A DNA stretch of 35,225 nt from an uncultured Helicobacteraceae bacterium (GCA_947176375.1 CAMWQM010000018.1:1-35225); one strand, 5' to 3'. Numbered from the stretch's first letter, positions 1-8,362 are shown. The notes: generated from the letters alone by a model not told the origin. Translations and numbers: made by a program.

Positions 1-48
1 TCAAATAGAATTATCCCACTAGCAACTACTGGGGCTGTTAAGTTTTAA
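1..48 (+). CDS. C-terminal tail of an unidentified protein (cut by window edge)
   Basis: Frame 1 is open from the first base and reads SNRIIPLATTGAVKF before a TAA at 46-48. A perfect 11-bp hairpin begins two bases after the stop, as expected at the end of a transcription unit, which is the main reason to believe this is a real gene end. Fifteen residues are too few to name a family. It could also be chance open frame. Confidence 0.35.
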   Translation, partial: SNRIIPLATTGAVKF

Positions 49-50
49 GA

Positions 51-80
51 TAAATCTAGGGAAATAGCCCCCTAGATTTA
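51..80 (+). terminator. Hairpin after the left-edge gene
   Basis: TAAATCTAGGG (51-61) pairs perfectly with CCCTAGATTTA (70-80) around an 8-nt loop. It directly follows the stop at 46-48. The downstream sequence is A-rich rather than T-rich on the plus strand, so it is not a textbook intrinsic terminator; it may act as a 3' end stabiliser or in both directions. Confidence 0.5.
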
Positions 81-114
81 AATAATAAACTTAAAAAATC
101 TTTTAATCATAAAA

Positions 115-544
115 CTATTTGAAATAAAAGTTACTAAAAATATAAATCAATATTTTATTTAATTCTTTTGCTTGTAGAGGGGAAAATTCTCCATTTAGTT
201 TATTAAAGTTGAATTTTTTCATTTAGCGTATTAAGTAAGTTTGATTGCCAAGTATTATCCTCTCTTAAATTGATTAATACTTCCTGTCCCTGATATTCTT
301 TGCTTACTATATACTCTAAATTGATTGTTATTTCTTTATATCCTCTAGGAGAGTTTTTATCTTTGATTTTTTGTCCTTGTTCATCTAGTTTATAAATCTT
401 TTTAGGAGTATTATTAGAATCTTTAAGGAAATCAAAATAAAAATAACTAGCCCAAGCTAATTCTGCATAAAATTTTAGATTAAAGACTGCTTGTTTAATT
501 TTAAGTTCCTTTTGATTTTGTAAAATATTAAAAATAATGCTTTT
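115..544 (-). pseudogene. Decayed N-terminal remnant of a lipase/Mbeg1-like Helicobacter protein
   Basis: Minus-strand frame 203-544 reads as protein (segments such as FNLKFYAELAWASYFYFDFL, KKIYKLDEQGQ and NLEYIVSKEYQGQEVLINL) but has no start codon; a TAA precedes it at 545-547. It ends at a TAA, and the next frame (115-222) continues with LNGEFSPLQAKEL, then stops. From memory, Helicobacter genomes carry large Mbeg1/lipase-like proteins whose N-termini share the 'FYAELAxASY...KKIYK...GEFSPLQ' layout; this is recalled similarity, not a search. The remnant lacks a start, has a frameshift around 205-220 and has lost the catalytic body. The upstream remnant at 528-894 lies on the same strand and overlaps it by 17 bp, suggesting a former two-gene unit. 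That it is coding-derived is likelier than the exact family. Confidence 0.6.
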
Positions 545-894
545 TTAATATGATAACATATAGCCATAAAAATGGTAAAAAGAAAAATACAATATGTATT
601 ACAATTAGGATAGATATTATTAAAAACAGAAAAGATAAAAAAATATACATCCAATACTTTTTAAAGAATAATATAAAATTATTTATATTGTGGTTATTTT
701 TATCACAATATATTTCAAAATCAACAGGAATTTTAAAAATACATAAAATACAAATAAGGCTCAATAGCTAATAGTAAGAATAGAAAAACTTCCAAAAAAG
801 TTAGGTTCGTATGCCATTCCTAAAGACATAATAAATATTAATACACAAAACCCCACAACCATCCCACATATAAGATTTTAAAAAATATTTCCAT
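528..894 (-). pseudogene. Frameshifted small multi-span membrane protein
   Basis: Three minus-strand frames join into one membrane protein. ATG at 892-894 begins MEIFFKILYVGWLWGFVY, then a stop at 838-840. The next frame continues LIFIMSLGMAYEPNFFGSF to a stop at 761-763. The third continues SLICILCIFKIPVDFEIY and runs through two strongly hydrophobic stretches to a TAA at 528-530. Joined, it is about 120 residues with roughly four membrane spans. Hydrophobic segments meeting at both frameshifts argue for a decayed gene rather than chance. The third frame alone could in principle be read from the TTG at 762-764 (78 aa) but has no good ribosome-binding site. The family is not recognised. It lies just upstream of the lipase-like remnant on the same strand. 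Confidence 0.5.
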
Positions 895-1119
895 TCTATC
901 CCATAAACCCAACTATAAATCTATTCTTTATCTATTTACTTTTAATGTTTATTCAAAATGCTTTAGAATTTATAATATTAGTTAAATTACTCTTTAACCT
1001 TAAGAATCTTTATTTTTAATTTAAAATATTATCCAGCTAAATTTATAAATATAAAATAAACTTTAAAAATTTAAAACCACAAATCACTGCAAATCAATCC
1101 TATAAAAATATATTGAAAT
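895..1119. other. AT-rich spacer between the remnants and xseA
   Basis: No open frame with coding character and no clear terminator for xseA. The stretch is A/T runs with scattered GATTC/GAATC words. Confidence 0.6.
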
Positions 1120-2490
1120 TTATTTTATAATAGCTTCTTTTGTGATTTTTCCATCGCTTAAATTTATACTATCGCCCGTTTTTAAATCACTAAGAAGTTT
1201 TACCTTACCATTTAATGTGATTTGCACAAAGCCATATTTAGCCATTTTGCTTGGATTTTTAGATTCTAGTAATACTTTTAAATGCTCTAGCATAAGATTT
1301 TTTTTTGAGAAATTTGTAAGGATTAAATTATCTAAAATCTCTTTTTTAGGAATCTTGCTTTCCTGCAAATTTAATAAAGTCATCGTGCTAAAAACTAGCT
1401 TTTCTTTAAATAAATAGAGATTTTGCATTTTTAAAGGAGTGATATTGCTATAATTAAAACCCATCGTCCTTTTTAGATTTTTAGTTATTTCTATCTTATT
1501 TTCTAACATTGAACTTATAAAGCTGTTTAAAAAGTTTTTATAAGTAAGCAGATTTTCCTTTAGCTTAACATAGTCGAATTTAAAATGAGAAATCTCACTT
1601 TTAAGAGAATCTAACTTATATTTAAATCTATTTAGATTCTGCTTTTGCAAAACATCTAGCTCATTTAAATTATCATTTAGCTTTAAAAGCCACTCATTTT
1701 TATCTGGTAATATCATTTCTATACACGCAGATGGGGTCGGTGCTCTTCTATCCGCTACAAAATCACTCAAAACTATATCCGTTTCGTGTCCTATAGCAGA
1801 GACTATAGGTGTTTTTGCGCTAAAAATTGCTTCTGCTACAATCTCCTCATTAAATGCCCACAAATCCTCTAAACTTCCTCCACCTCGTGCAATTACGATA
1901 ATATCAAATCCCATTTTATCCGCTAGTTTTATATTTTCTGCAATTTTATATTTTGCCTCGTTGCCTTGCACTAAAGTATCAAATATACTAAAGCTAACTA
2001 GATTCCACCTCTTTTGTGCAACAAATTTCATATCTTGTAAAACTGCGCCTGTAATCGATGTAATCAAAGCAACTCTCTTTGGAAAAGCTGGTATCGCCTT
2101 TTTAAAGCTAGATTCAAAATAACCTTTATTTTTTAGCTTTTCTTTTAATTCCTCAAACCTCAAAGCGAGATTCCCAAGTCCGCTTTCTACAATATTATTG
2201 CAAATAATTTGATATTCCCCTCTACTCGCATATACAGATATACTACCACTAACTTGAACTTTCAGGCTATCTTCTACATTTAATTTAATTTTTGCTCTAG
2301 CCCCTTTAAAAAGCACACATTTAATACTTGCATTATCATCTTTTAGTGTAAAATAATAATGTCCGCTTTGATGTTTTGTAAGATTGCTAATCTCACCCTC
2401 AACGCAAATATTTATAAAATGTTGTGTTAAGAGGCTTTTTATCTGCTCTGTTAGCTCACTAACGCTTAAGATTCTTACCTTAGATTCCAC
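1120..2490 (-). CDS. xseA: Exodeoxyribonuclease VII large subunit
   Basis: Large subunit of exonuclease VII, which degrades single-stranded DNA from both ends in complex with several XseB copies and takes part in DNA repair. The 456-aa length is normal. The N-terminal OB-fold (about 1-105) contains GEISNLTKHQSGHYYFTLKD (32-51). The catalytic domain carries ARGGGSLEDLWAFN (201-214), IGHETD (233-238) and DRRAPTPSA (247-255), the conserved core of the family. The C-terminal half is the usual long Lys/Leu-rich helical region. The start is GTG at 2490 with AAGG about 6 nt upstream; an ATG overlapping it by one base is out of frame. It lies 23 bp after hemD on the same strand, so they are probably co-transcribed. 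xseB is not in the window. Confidence 0.96.
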   Translation of the reverse strand: MESKVRILSVSELTEQIKSLLTQHFINICVEGEISNLTKHQSGHYYFTLKDDNASIKCVLFKGARAKIKLNVEDSLKVQVSGSISVYASRGEYQIICNNIVESGLGNLALRFEELKEKLKNKGYFESSFKKAIPAFPKRVALITSITGAVLQDMKFVAQKRWNLVSFSIFDTLVQGNEAKYKIAENIKLADKMGFDIIVIARGGGSLEDLWAFNEEIVAEAIFSAKTPIVSAIGHETDIVLSDFVADRRAPTPSACIEMILPDKNEWLLKLNDNLNELDVLQKQNLNRFKYKLDSLKSEISHFKFDYVKLKENLLTYKNFLNSFISSMLENKIEITKNLKRTMGFNYSNITPLKMQNLYLFKEKLVFSTMTLLNLQESKIPKKEILDNLILTNFSKKNLMLEHLKVLLESKNPSKMAKYGFVQITLNGKVKLLSDLKTGDSINLSDGKITKEAIIK

Positions 2491-2513
2491 ATATTAACCT
2501 TATGGCTATTTAT

Positions 2514-3176
2514 TTAAGGCAGTCTTGTGCGTAATTCTTTGGCAAATTCAATGCAAGATTGAATGCTTTGCTTTGGTGCTACAAAACCACTTACTCCAGC
2601 GTGAAATACTCCAAAAGTCGTCATTCCTATAGCTATTGCAAGATAACTTCCATCCCATTTAAAATTTGATAAAAAGGCATTATAATGGCTTGGGGCGGTA
2701 AAAATTAAAATAGAATTTGGATTTGGCATAAGACGCGAATCTAGCTTTTTAGTTTTATTTTCATACGCGACAACTTCGCTTAATTTGATTTTATGATGAA
2801 GTAATTTTTCATTAATATGCGAGACAATTTTTTTAGCATGAATATAAAGTGGATGGCGATTTTCAAGCAATGGAATAATCTCTTTTACAAAGCCATCTCC
2901 ATGAGAATCTTTTCCTATATATTCTATCGTGCCACCAAGTTTAAGTAGCTGTTGTGCGCTCCCCTCCCCTATCACAAAACTAGGAATCTTTTTCCAGCTG
3001 TCATCTTGCAGTCTTTTTGCATTCTCTGCAATGGATTTAATAGCGTAGCGAGAAGTAAAAATTAAAGCATCAATATTTGATAAATTCATCTCGAATGGTA
3101 ATAATTCTATCTCACTTACAACCAAAGACTTGACATTTGGCTCCTCTTTAGAGCCGATTAACACTATATCTCGCAT
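2514..3176 (-). CDS. hemD: Uroporphyrinogen-III synthase
   Basis: Cyclises hydroxymethylbilane to uroporphyrinogen III in haem synthesis. The 220-aa length suits HemD, a poorly conserved family. Visible landmarks are the opening IVLIGSKEEPNVKSL, the segment NIDALIFTSRYAIKSIAEN (the 'a.vfTS.nav' element), FVIGEGSAQQLLKLGGTIEY (the hinge-side element) and, near the C-terminus, LIFTAPSHYNAFL and AIGMTTFGVF (the 'ta..g' element). ATG at 3176 is preceded by AAGGAA 7 nt upstream. A TATAAT box lies 29 bp before the start. It heads the hemD-xseA unit. Low family conservation leaves a little doubt. Confidence 0.88.
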   Translation of the reverse strand: MRDIVLIGSKEEPNVKSLVVSEIELLPFEMNLSNIDALIFTSRYAIKSIAENAKRLQDDSWKKIPSFVIGEGSAQQLLKLGGTIEYIGKDSHGDGFVKEIIPLLENRHPLYIHAKKIVSHINEKLLHHKIKLSEVVAYENKTKKLDSRLMPNPNSILIFTAPSHYNAFLSNFKWDGSYLAIAIGMTTFGVFHAGVSGFVAPKQSIQSCIEFAKELRTRLP

Positions 3177-3204
3177 TAATTTTCCTTATAAATAAAATGT
3201 TGAA

Positions 3205-3210
3205 ATTATA
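3205..3210 (-). promoter_or_regulatory. Putative -10 element for hemD-xseA
   Basis: Minus strand reads ATTATATAATTTC, containing TATAAT at 3210-3205, about 28 nt before the hemD ATG. Campylobacterota sigma-70 promoters rely on an extended -10 with little -35 conservation, and no -35 is obvious here. Confidence 0.45.
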
Positions 3211-3483
3211 TAATGATTGAAATTTGTTTTTATTAATTTAGCATAAAAAGCATTTATAATTTTTAATCACTTTTTAAAATATCAAGATTTTAAATTCAAA
3301 GATTCTAAATTTTAAAGATAATAGATTTAACACAAAAAGACTTTCTAATTTATTTTTTAAAAGACTGATTTCTAACAAATAAAATACTAAAAAATTGCAA
3401 ATAAGCTCATCTATTAGCTTTAAAGTAAGATTTTATACTAGAAGTTTAGTGTCTAGCAAAATTTTAGAATTTATTATGTAAAA

Positions 3484-3509
3484 TGGAATCTTTTTAAATA
3501 AAGATTCCA
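3484..3509 (-). terminator. Intrinsic-type terminator of the oorDABC operon
   Basis: On the minus strand TGGAATCTTT and AAAGATTCCA form a perfect 10-bp stem with a 6-nt loop, followed by TTTTA. It lies 28 bp after the oorC stop. A-T flanks extend the pairing a little. The T-tract is short but the position is right. Confidence 0.7.
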
Positions 3510-3536
3510 AAATTTAATAAAGCAATTGATAAAAGC

Positions 3537-4079
3537 TTATTTCATAGCTTCTTTTGCATATTTTTCACCCAACTCAAAAGCTTTTTTATTTACATCTGCA
3601 ACTTTAGCAGGGACTTTTGAGAGCATAGTTTCATATACAATATCTCTATCTACACATTTTATTAAAGTAATAGTTATAGCAAGAGCTACGACAGACTGGG
3701 TTACTGCATTTCCCACCTCATCTTTTGCAATTGTAATGATGGGAATTGAATAAATTTTATATTTCTCAAAATCCTCTTTAGATGGAGTTACAAGATTACT
3801 CTCTACCACAACGATAGCATCATCTTTCAAATCCACTTTAAACTGATCATAGCTAATTTGTGCGGTGGAGAGCATAAAATCAATGCTTTGTGCATAGGGA
3901 TATAAAATTTCTTTCTCATCAAGTAAAATATCGACTTTCGTTGGACCGCCACGCACCTGACTTGTATAAGTAGCAGCTTTCACTCCATAGCCCTTATCTT
4001 TGATTCTAGCCTCCGCTAGAATCTCACCTGCTAATAATACTCCCTGTCCGCCGACACCTGTAAATCTCAATTCTGTCAT
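3537..4079 (-). CDS. oorC: 2-oxoglutarate:acceptor oxidoreductase, gamma subunit
   Basis: Gamma subunit of the CoA-dependent 2-oxoglutarate:acceptor oxidoreductase, which replaces the 2-oxoglutarate dehydrogenase complex in the citric acid cycle of Helicobacter and Campylobacter. The 180-aa protein has the typical N-terminal GVGGQG (8-13) and YTSQVRGGP, the signature of the pyruvate/ketoisovalerate oxidoreductase gamma domain. It starts at ATG 4079 with AGGA just upstream, 3 bp after the oorB stop, and is the last gene of oorDABC before the hairpin at 3484-3509. Confidence 0.96.
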   Translation of the reverse strand: MTELRFTGVGGQGVLLAGEILAEARIKDKGYGVKAATYTSQVRGGPTKVDILLDEKEILYPYAQSIDFMLSTAQISYDQFKVDLKDDAIVVVESNLVTPSKEDFEKYKIYSIPIITIAKDEVGNAVTQSVVALAITITLIKCVDRDIVYETMLSKVPAKVADVNKKAFELGEKYAKEAMK

Positions 4080-4082
4080 TTC

Positions 4083-4901
4083 CTACCCCCTTTTTGCTTT
4101 CTCAATAACTCTTGCATAAGCATTACAATATTCCTCTTTACTATTGTCCTCTTTTAAGATTCCTGTTACAAATTTACCTTCTTTCTCCTCTGAGCTTAAT
4201 TTATCATACTCAATTTTATTTACAAGTCTTGAATCTATCCAATTTAGCATATTTACAGCTTCACCCATTTTATTTTTTCTACCCAAATTTACATGGCAAT
4301 TACTATGAATATCAAAGAAAGTAAAGCCCTCGTGTTTGAATCCAGCCACAAGTAGTTTTTCCAAAGCTTGAGGTTTTGTAACGCTTCCTCTAGCTACAAA
4401 TGTAGCACCAGCTGCGTCTGCTAACTTGCAAGGGTCAAATGAATAATCAATATTGCCATATTGTGCAGTAACAGTCCAAAAATCACGCGGTGTAGTGGGT
4501 GAAGTCTGAGAATTTGTAAGCCCATAAATAAAATTATTTACTAAAATGAATTTTATATCTATGTTTCTTCTGCAAGCGTGTATAGTATGATTCCCGCCGA
4601 TTGCCATTCCATCGCCATCACCTGAAATTACTATAATATGCTTTTTTGGATTTGTAAGTTTTATTCCAGTAGCATAGGCGAGTGTCCTTCCGTGTGTTGT
4701 ATGAACAGTGTTGCAATTTAAATATGAAGAAAATCTCCCGCTACAACCAATTCCACTCACAATGCAGACATCATTCATATCCCAGCCTACATTTTCTATC
4801 GCTCTAATAACGGTTTTTAAAATAACACCATCTCCACAGCCCCAGCACCAAAGTGTAGGCATCTTATCCATTCTTAAATATGTATCGTAATTGTATGCCA
4901 T
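4083..4901 (-). CDS. oorB: 2-oxoglutarate:acceptor oxidoreductase, beta (TPP-binding) subunit
   Basis: Thiamine-diphosphate-binding subunit of the Oor complex; it decarboxylates 2-oxoglutarate and passes electrons on. In 272 aa the sequence shows WCWGCGDG (18-25), VSGIGCSGRFSSY (48-60), VHTTHGR (66-72), GDGDG (94-98) and NNFIYGLT (122-129), the last two being the Mg/TPP site. Cysteines in WCWGCG and GIGCSG are the usual positions for a [4Fe-4S] centre held by this subunit. The ATG shares a base with the oorA stop (TAATG), so translation is coupled. Confidence 0.97.
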   Translation of the reverse strand: MAYNYDTYLRMDKMPTLWCWGCGDGVILKTVIRAIENVGWDMNDVCIVSGIGCSGRFSSYLNCNTVHTTHGRTLAYATGIKLTNPKKHIIVISGDGDGMAIGGNHTIHACRRNIDIKFILVNNFIYGLTNSQTSPTTPRDFWTVTAQYGNIDYSFDPCKLADAAGATFVARGSVTKPQALEKLLVAGFKHEGFTFFDIHSNCHVNLGRKNKMGEAVNMLNWIDSRLVNKIEYDKLSSEEKEGKFVTGILKEDNSKEEYCNAYARVIEKAKRG

Positions 4902-6025
4902 TATAACCCCTTTATTTCATTAATAATTTCATTTGGAGAGATTGCTCTCCCATTGGCTTTTCCATAGAAACTAATTTCTTTTTTCATAATTCGCTCAATT
5001 TCCTTGACATATTGCCCTAAATTTAGCTCAATGGTTAGAATCTTATTAAATCTTTTACCTAATTCTGCAATTTTTTGGCTAGGTGAAGGCCAGATTGTGA
5101 TAGGTCTAAAAAGCCCAACTTTTATGCCTTCTTTTCTTAATTCATTTATAGCTTCTTTTGCAGAAAGAGAAGCAGAACCATAGGCTATAAGCAAAATCTC
5201 CGCATCATCTAGCATATATTCCTCATACTCTTCTATTTGTGAAGCTTTTGAAGTGATTTTATTAAACAACCTATTGATTAACTCGCCACTTAATTTTTCA
5301 TCTTCTGTTGGGAATCCTGTATATCCGTGAGTTAATCCTGTGATATGATATTTATATCCACTGAAGAAAGGATTTAAAATAGCACTTTCATTATTTGGAA
5401 CATTGTAAGGTTTGTAATCATTTGGAGAGCCTTCAAATTTTCTCCTATTCTTTATAGTCTTTTTAATATCTTCTAAAGCTGGTAAAACTGCCTTGCCGTG
5501 CATATGCCCTAATGTTTCATCAAGAAGTAAAAATACGGGCGTCATAAATTCCTCTGCGATATTAAACGCTCTAATTGTCTGTGTATAAGCCTCGCTTAAA
5601 TTACCTGGACATAATGCAATAGAACAATAATCCCCATGAGTTGGTGATTTAGCTTGATTAATATCACCTTGTGATACTCTTGTAGGAAGCCCAGTTGATG
5701 GACCACCGCGCATAACATTTACAATAACAAGCGGAATCTCTGCCATAAAGCCATAGCCAATTTGCTCTGCCTTTAGCGAAATCCCCGGACCGGAGCTTGC
5801 AGTAAGAGATTTTGTTCCACTCATCGAAGCACCCAATGCAACAGAGATTCCAGCAATCTCATCTTCCATTTGTATAAAAACACCATCATTTTTTGGTAGC
5901 AGAACGCTCATATTATGTGCCACTTCACTTGATGGTGTTATAGGATACCCACCAAAAAATTTACAACCAGCATCAATGGCTGCCATAGCAACTAACTCAT
6001 TTCCTTCTGAAATAATATCTCTCAT
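4901..6025 (-). CDS. oorA: 2-oxoglutarate:acceptor oxidoreductase, alpha subunit
   Basis: Alpha subunit of the Oor complex, carrying the N-terminal pyrimidine-binding fold of the split 2-oxoacid oxidoreductases. The 374-aa protein has GGYPITPSSE (25-34), MEDEIAGI (catalytic-face Glu region), TASSGPGISL and GLPTRVSQGD, and a C-terminal transketolase-C-like domain (ILLIAYGSASLSAKEAI onward). All subunits are needed for activity. It starts at ATG 6025 with AAGGAA 7 nt upstream, 15 bp after oorD, and overlaps oorB. Confidence 0.97.
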   Translation of the reverse strand: MRDIISEGNELVAMAAIDAGCKFFGGYPITPSSEVAHNMSVLLPKNDGVFIQMEDEIAGISVALGASMSGTKSLTASSGPGISLKAEQIGYGFMAEIPLVIVNVMRGGPSTGLPTRVSQGDINQAKSPTHGDYCSIALCPGNLSEAYTQTIRAFNIAEEFMTPVFLLLDETLGHMHGKAVLPALEDIKKTIKNRRKFEGSPNDYKPYNVPNNESAILNPFFSGYKYHITGLTHGYTGFPTEDEKLSGELINRLFNKITSKASQIEEYEEYMLDDAEILLIAYGSASLSAKEAINELRKEGIKVGLFRPITIWPSPSQKIAELGKRFNKILTIELNLGQYVKEIERIMKKEISFYGKANGRAISPNEIINEIKGL

Positions 6026-6040
6026 AGTCTGTTCCTTAAT

Positions 6041-6355
6041 TCAATTTATAGTCATATATTTATTAGCTTTAATATTCACAGCCATCTCTTTTGCCTCATT
6101 CGTAAGTTTTGCAAATTTAAAATCCTTTCTATCAGCTACATGGATAGCAAAATCTGGACAGGATAATTCGCAGTTGTTACAACCTATACAACTTTGAGGA
6201 TTAACTATATCAATGATTTTGCCATTAATAGAATTTACATCAATCCTCATAGCAAGAGTTCCGCTCGGACACACTTCAACGCAAATATCACAAGATTTAC
6301 ATCTATTATAATCCACCCATACAGGGACATTAGCAGGGGATTCCAGCTTACTCAT
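6041..6355 (-). CDS. oorD: 2-oxoglutarate:acceptor oxidoreductase, delta (ferredoxin-like) subunit
   Basis: A 104-aa ferredoxin-like subunit that relays electrons from OorAB. It has two CxxCxxCxxxCP clusters (Cys 19, 22, 25, 29 and Cys 56, 59, 62, 66), giving two [4Fe-4S] centres. It is the first gene of the operon; ATG 6355 is preceded by AAGGAG 6 nt upstream, the strongest ribosome-binding site in this operon. Confidence 0.96.
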   Translation of the reverse strand: MSKLESPANVPVWVDYNRCKSCDICVEVCPSGTLAMRIDVNSINGKIIDIVNPQSCIGCNNCELSCPDFAIHVADRKDFKFAKLTNEAKEMAVNIKANKYMTIN

Positions 6356-6387
6356 TTTTGCTCCTTAAATTTAAATATTCAATTAAA

Positions 6388-6393
6388 ATTATA
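6388..6393 (-). promoter_or_regulatory. Putative -10 element for oorDABC
   Basis: The minus strand reads CTATATAATTTTAATTG; TATAAT lies at 6393-6388, about 33 nt before the oorD start and upstream of its AAGGAG. No clear -35 was found, as is usual in this phylum. Confidence 0.45.
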
Positions 6394-6479
6394 TAGAAAA
6401 ACTATATGGAAATAATTGTAAAACTTAATCAATAATTTATAGTTTTATTAATCATAAAATGCAAATTACTTTTGCTTAT

Positions 6480-6496
6480 TTGTAACAATTTTACAA
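6480..6496. repeat. 17-bp inverted repeat upstream of oorDABC
   Basis: TTGTAA (6480-6485), 5-nt spacer, TTACAA (6491-6496). It lies about 125 bp upstream of oorD, a position compatible with a dimeric regulator site, but AT-rich DNA yields such repeats by chance. Confidence 0.35.
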
Positions 6497-6792
6497 TTAA
6501 AAACATAGCACTATACAAAATAAATCATTTAAGATTTTAAATCCTGGATTCCAAAATTAAGCTATAACAACCCAATTTTCTTTGCATTTTAAAGCTTTAA
6601 AATGACCTTAATCTTTCTAAAATTTCTTTAAAACACAAGAATCTTTAAGAATAAAGTAAATCTAGATTCTGCATTTATAGAATCTAAATTAAATAGCTAT
6701 ATTTCTTAAACTCTCTAAAATTCTAAAATAATTTTCATACTCTTAATCTCTAAAAATAAATGATATTAAATATTTAGAAACCACAATATAAT

Positions 6793-8106
6793 CTATACTA
6801 GCGCTTTACCCTGCCACCTGCGACTTTTCCAACGATACGCATTAGTTAGCCCTCTAAGCCACTCATCAGCACAAAATCCGATCCAAACTCCAATAATACC
6901 TAGACCAAAATAAAAACACAGCACATATCCAACAGGAAGGCTAACTCCTAGCATAAATACAATTCCAGCCATAAATGGAAATTTCGCGTCCCCACTTGCA
7001 CGCAAGGCATTTACCATAACGATATTAAAAGTTCTGCCGATCTCTAGTATAATCGATAAACCAAATAGTGGTAGCATAATCTCACGTAAAGCTTTTTCTA
7101 ATGCTAATCTATCCATTATAAAATCTTTCCCAACATAAAAAGTAATTACTATTAAAAATGTAGCCATAATACTAAACCAAAGCACACGCCAAGTATGTTT
7201 ATATGCGATTTCTAAATAATTCGCTCCAACGAGCTTGCCAATAATAATTTCATTTGCGATACTAAAAGCCTGTCCTGTTAGCATAATTAGCATTGAAATT
7301 TGAAAATAAATCGTTTGCACGCTTGCATTTTCCTCACCTAGTGAATACACAAATGATAATGCAATAGTATATTGAATAATCCAAATTAGATTCTCCCCAG
7401 CGCTAAAAGAACCGATTTTCAGCACTTTTTTTAATACTTCTTTTTGCAAAGAAAATAGCTCTTTTAAATAAATTTTAATTTTTAATTTAAAATACAAAGC
7501 AAAAAGTAGAATAAAAATTGCAGCAATCCTGCCAATTATCGTGGCAAGCCCAACCCCCCATAATTCCCAATCTGTATGATTTAGTGTGTAATAATTACAG
7601 CCAACAGAAATAAAATTCATAGCAAGTGAAGTGAGTGTTACAAAATAAGCCATATTATAAACCCGCACGATTGAGGCAAGGACAATTCCAACTGCATCAA
7701 AAAACAAGCAGATTCCAAGCATACTTAAATAGATTTTTGCTTGTTCAAACTGCCCTTGTGGGACATTTAATAGATTTAGCAGATTCCCACCATAAAGAAG
7801 TATTATGCTACCACAAACTATTCCTAAAAGTGAGTTTAAAAATAAGCTTTGATGCATTGCTTTATTTGCTAAATTATAATCTCGTGCACCCAAAGCTTGA
7901 GCTATCACCACGCTACAACCAACGCTTAAAAAACTAAAAATAGTAATAAATAAATCAAGTATTTGATTCCCCGCCCCCATAGAACCAACAAGATAAGAAG
8001 AATGCTTTGAAACCATATAAGTATTTATCATTAAAGATAGATATCTTAAAAACATTTCAATAAAAATAGGCACTACAAGAGCTTTTATCGATAATTGTTT
8101 TGACAA
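6793..8106 (-). CDS. MATE family efflux transporter
   Basis: A 437-aa inner-membrane protein with about 12 hydrophobic segments, the size and layout of MATE (NorM/DinF-type) cation/drug antiporters, which export organic cations against Na+ or H+. The N-terminal half contains PIFIEMFLRYLSLMINTYMV and GAGNQI...VGCSVVIAQALGARD, and the second half repeats the fold (IANEIIIGKLVGANY; NALRASGDAKFPF). These are typical MATE positions. Start is TTG at 8106, supported by AAGGAG 7 nt upstream; no in-frame ATG lies near. It stands alone on the minus strand, divergent from the binding-protein gene at 8386. Substrate cannot be told. Confidence 0.92.
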   Translation of the reverse strand: MSKQLSIKALVVPIFIEMFLRYLSLMINTYMVSKHSSYLVGSMGAGNQILDLFITIFSFLSVGCSVVIAQALGARDYNLANKAMHQSLFLNSLLGIVCGSIILLYGGNLLNLLNVPQGQFEQAKIYLSMLGICLFFDAVGIVLASIVRVYNMAYFVTLTSLAMNFISVGCNYYTLNHTDWELWGVGLATIIGRIAAIFILLFALYFKLKIKIYLKELFSLQKEVLKKVLKIGSFSAGENLIWIIQYTIALSFVYSLGEENASVQTIYFQISMLIMLTGQAFSIANEIIIGKLVGANYLEIAYKHTWRVLWFSIMATFLIVITFYVGKDFIMDRLALEKALREIMLPLFGLSIILEIGRTFNIVMVNALRASGDAKFPFMAGIVFMLGVSLPVGYVLCFYFGLGIIGVWIGFCADEWLRGLTNAYRWKSRRWQGKALV

Positions 8107-8341
8107 TAAGACTCCTTAAAAATTAATGATTTTGGCTTTATTTATGAATTTTTAAGAAAATAAAGTTTGCAATTCTAACAAAAAACAATAATTTTGATGA
8201 TTTCTTAAGTAATTTAATTTTCATTCAAGATTCTTCTCTTTAATTTACTTAATTAATATTTTAACGCTACTTTTACGCAATAGATTATATATTTTAGCTT
8301 GTACTTATGTAGTTTTTAGCTTATTTTTGTAAAAATCACGC

Positions 8342-8362
8342 TCTAAAAAAAATATTTTTAGA
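8342..8362. repeat. Inverted repeat before the binding-lipoprotein gene
   Basis: TCTAAAAA (8342-8349) and TTTTTAGA (8355-8362) flank 5 nt, ending 23 bp before the ATG at 8386. It could be an operator or a leader hairpin. It does not match the Fur-box pattern. Low specificity because of base composition. Confidence 0.35.

Larger units (their letters stand above)
3177..3536. other. Non-coding gap between oorC and hemD
   Basis: AT-rich with no credible coding frame on either strand. It holds the hemD -10 box at its left end and the oor terminator hairpin at its right end; the middle shows nothing beyond repeated GATTCTA-type words. Confidence 0.6.
6356..6792. other. Non-coding gap between the MATE gene and oorD
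   Basis: No coding frame seen. It contains the oor -10 box, the TTGTAA-N5-TTACAA repeat and, at 6663-6686, an imperfectly placed inverted repeat (TAGATTCT/AGAATCTA, 8-nt loop) that could end the MATE transcript about 110 bp after its stop. Confidence 0.55.

Noticed and set aside
550-771. 73-codon plus-strand open frame
   Set aside because: It is Lys/Ile/Asn-rich with no recognisable feature and lies antiparallel to the membrane-protein remnant, which has the better coding pattern.
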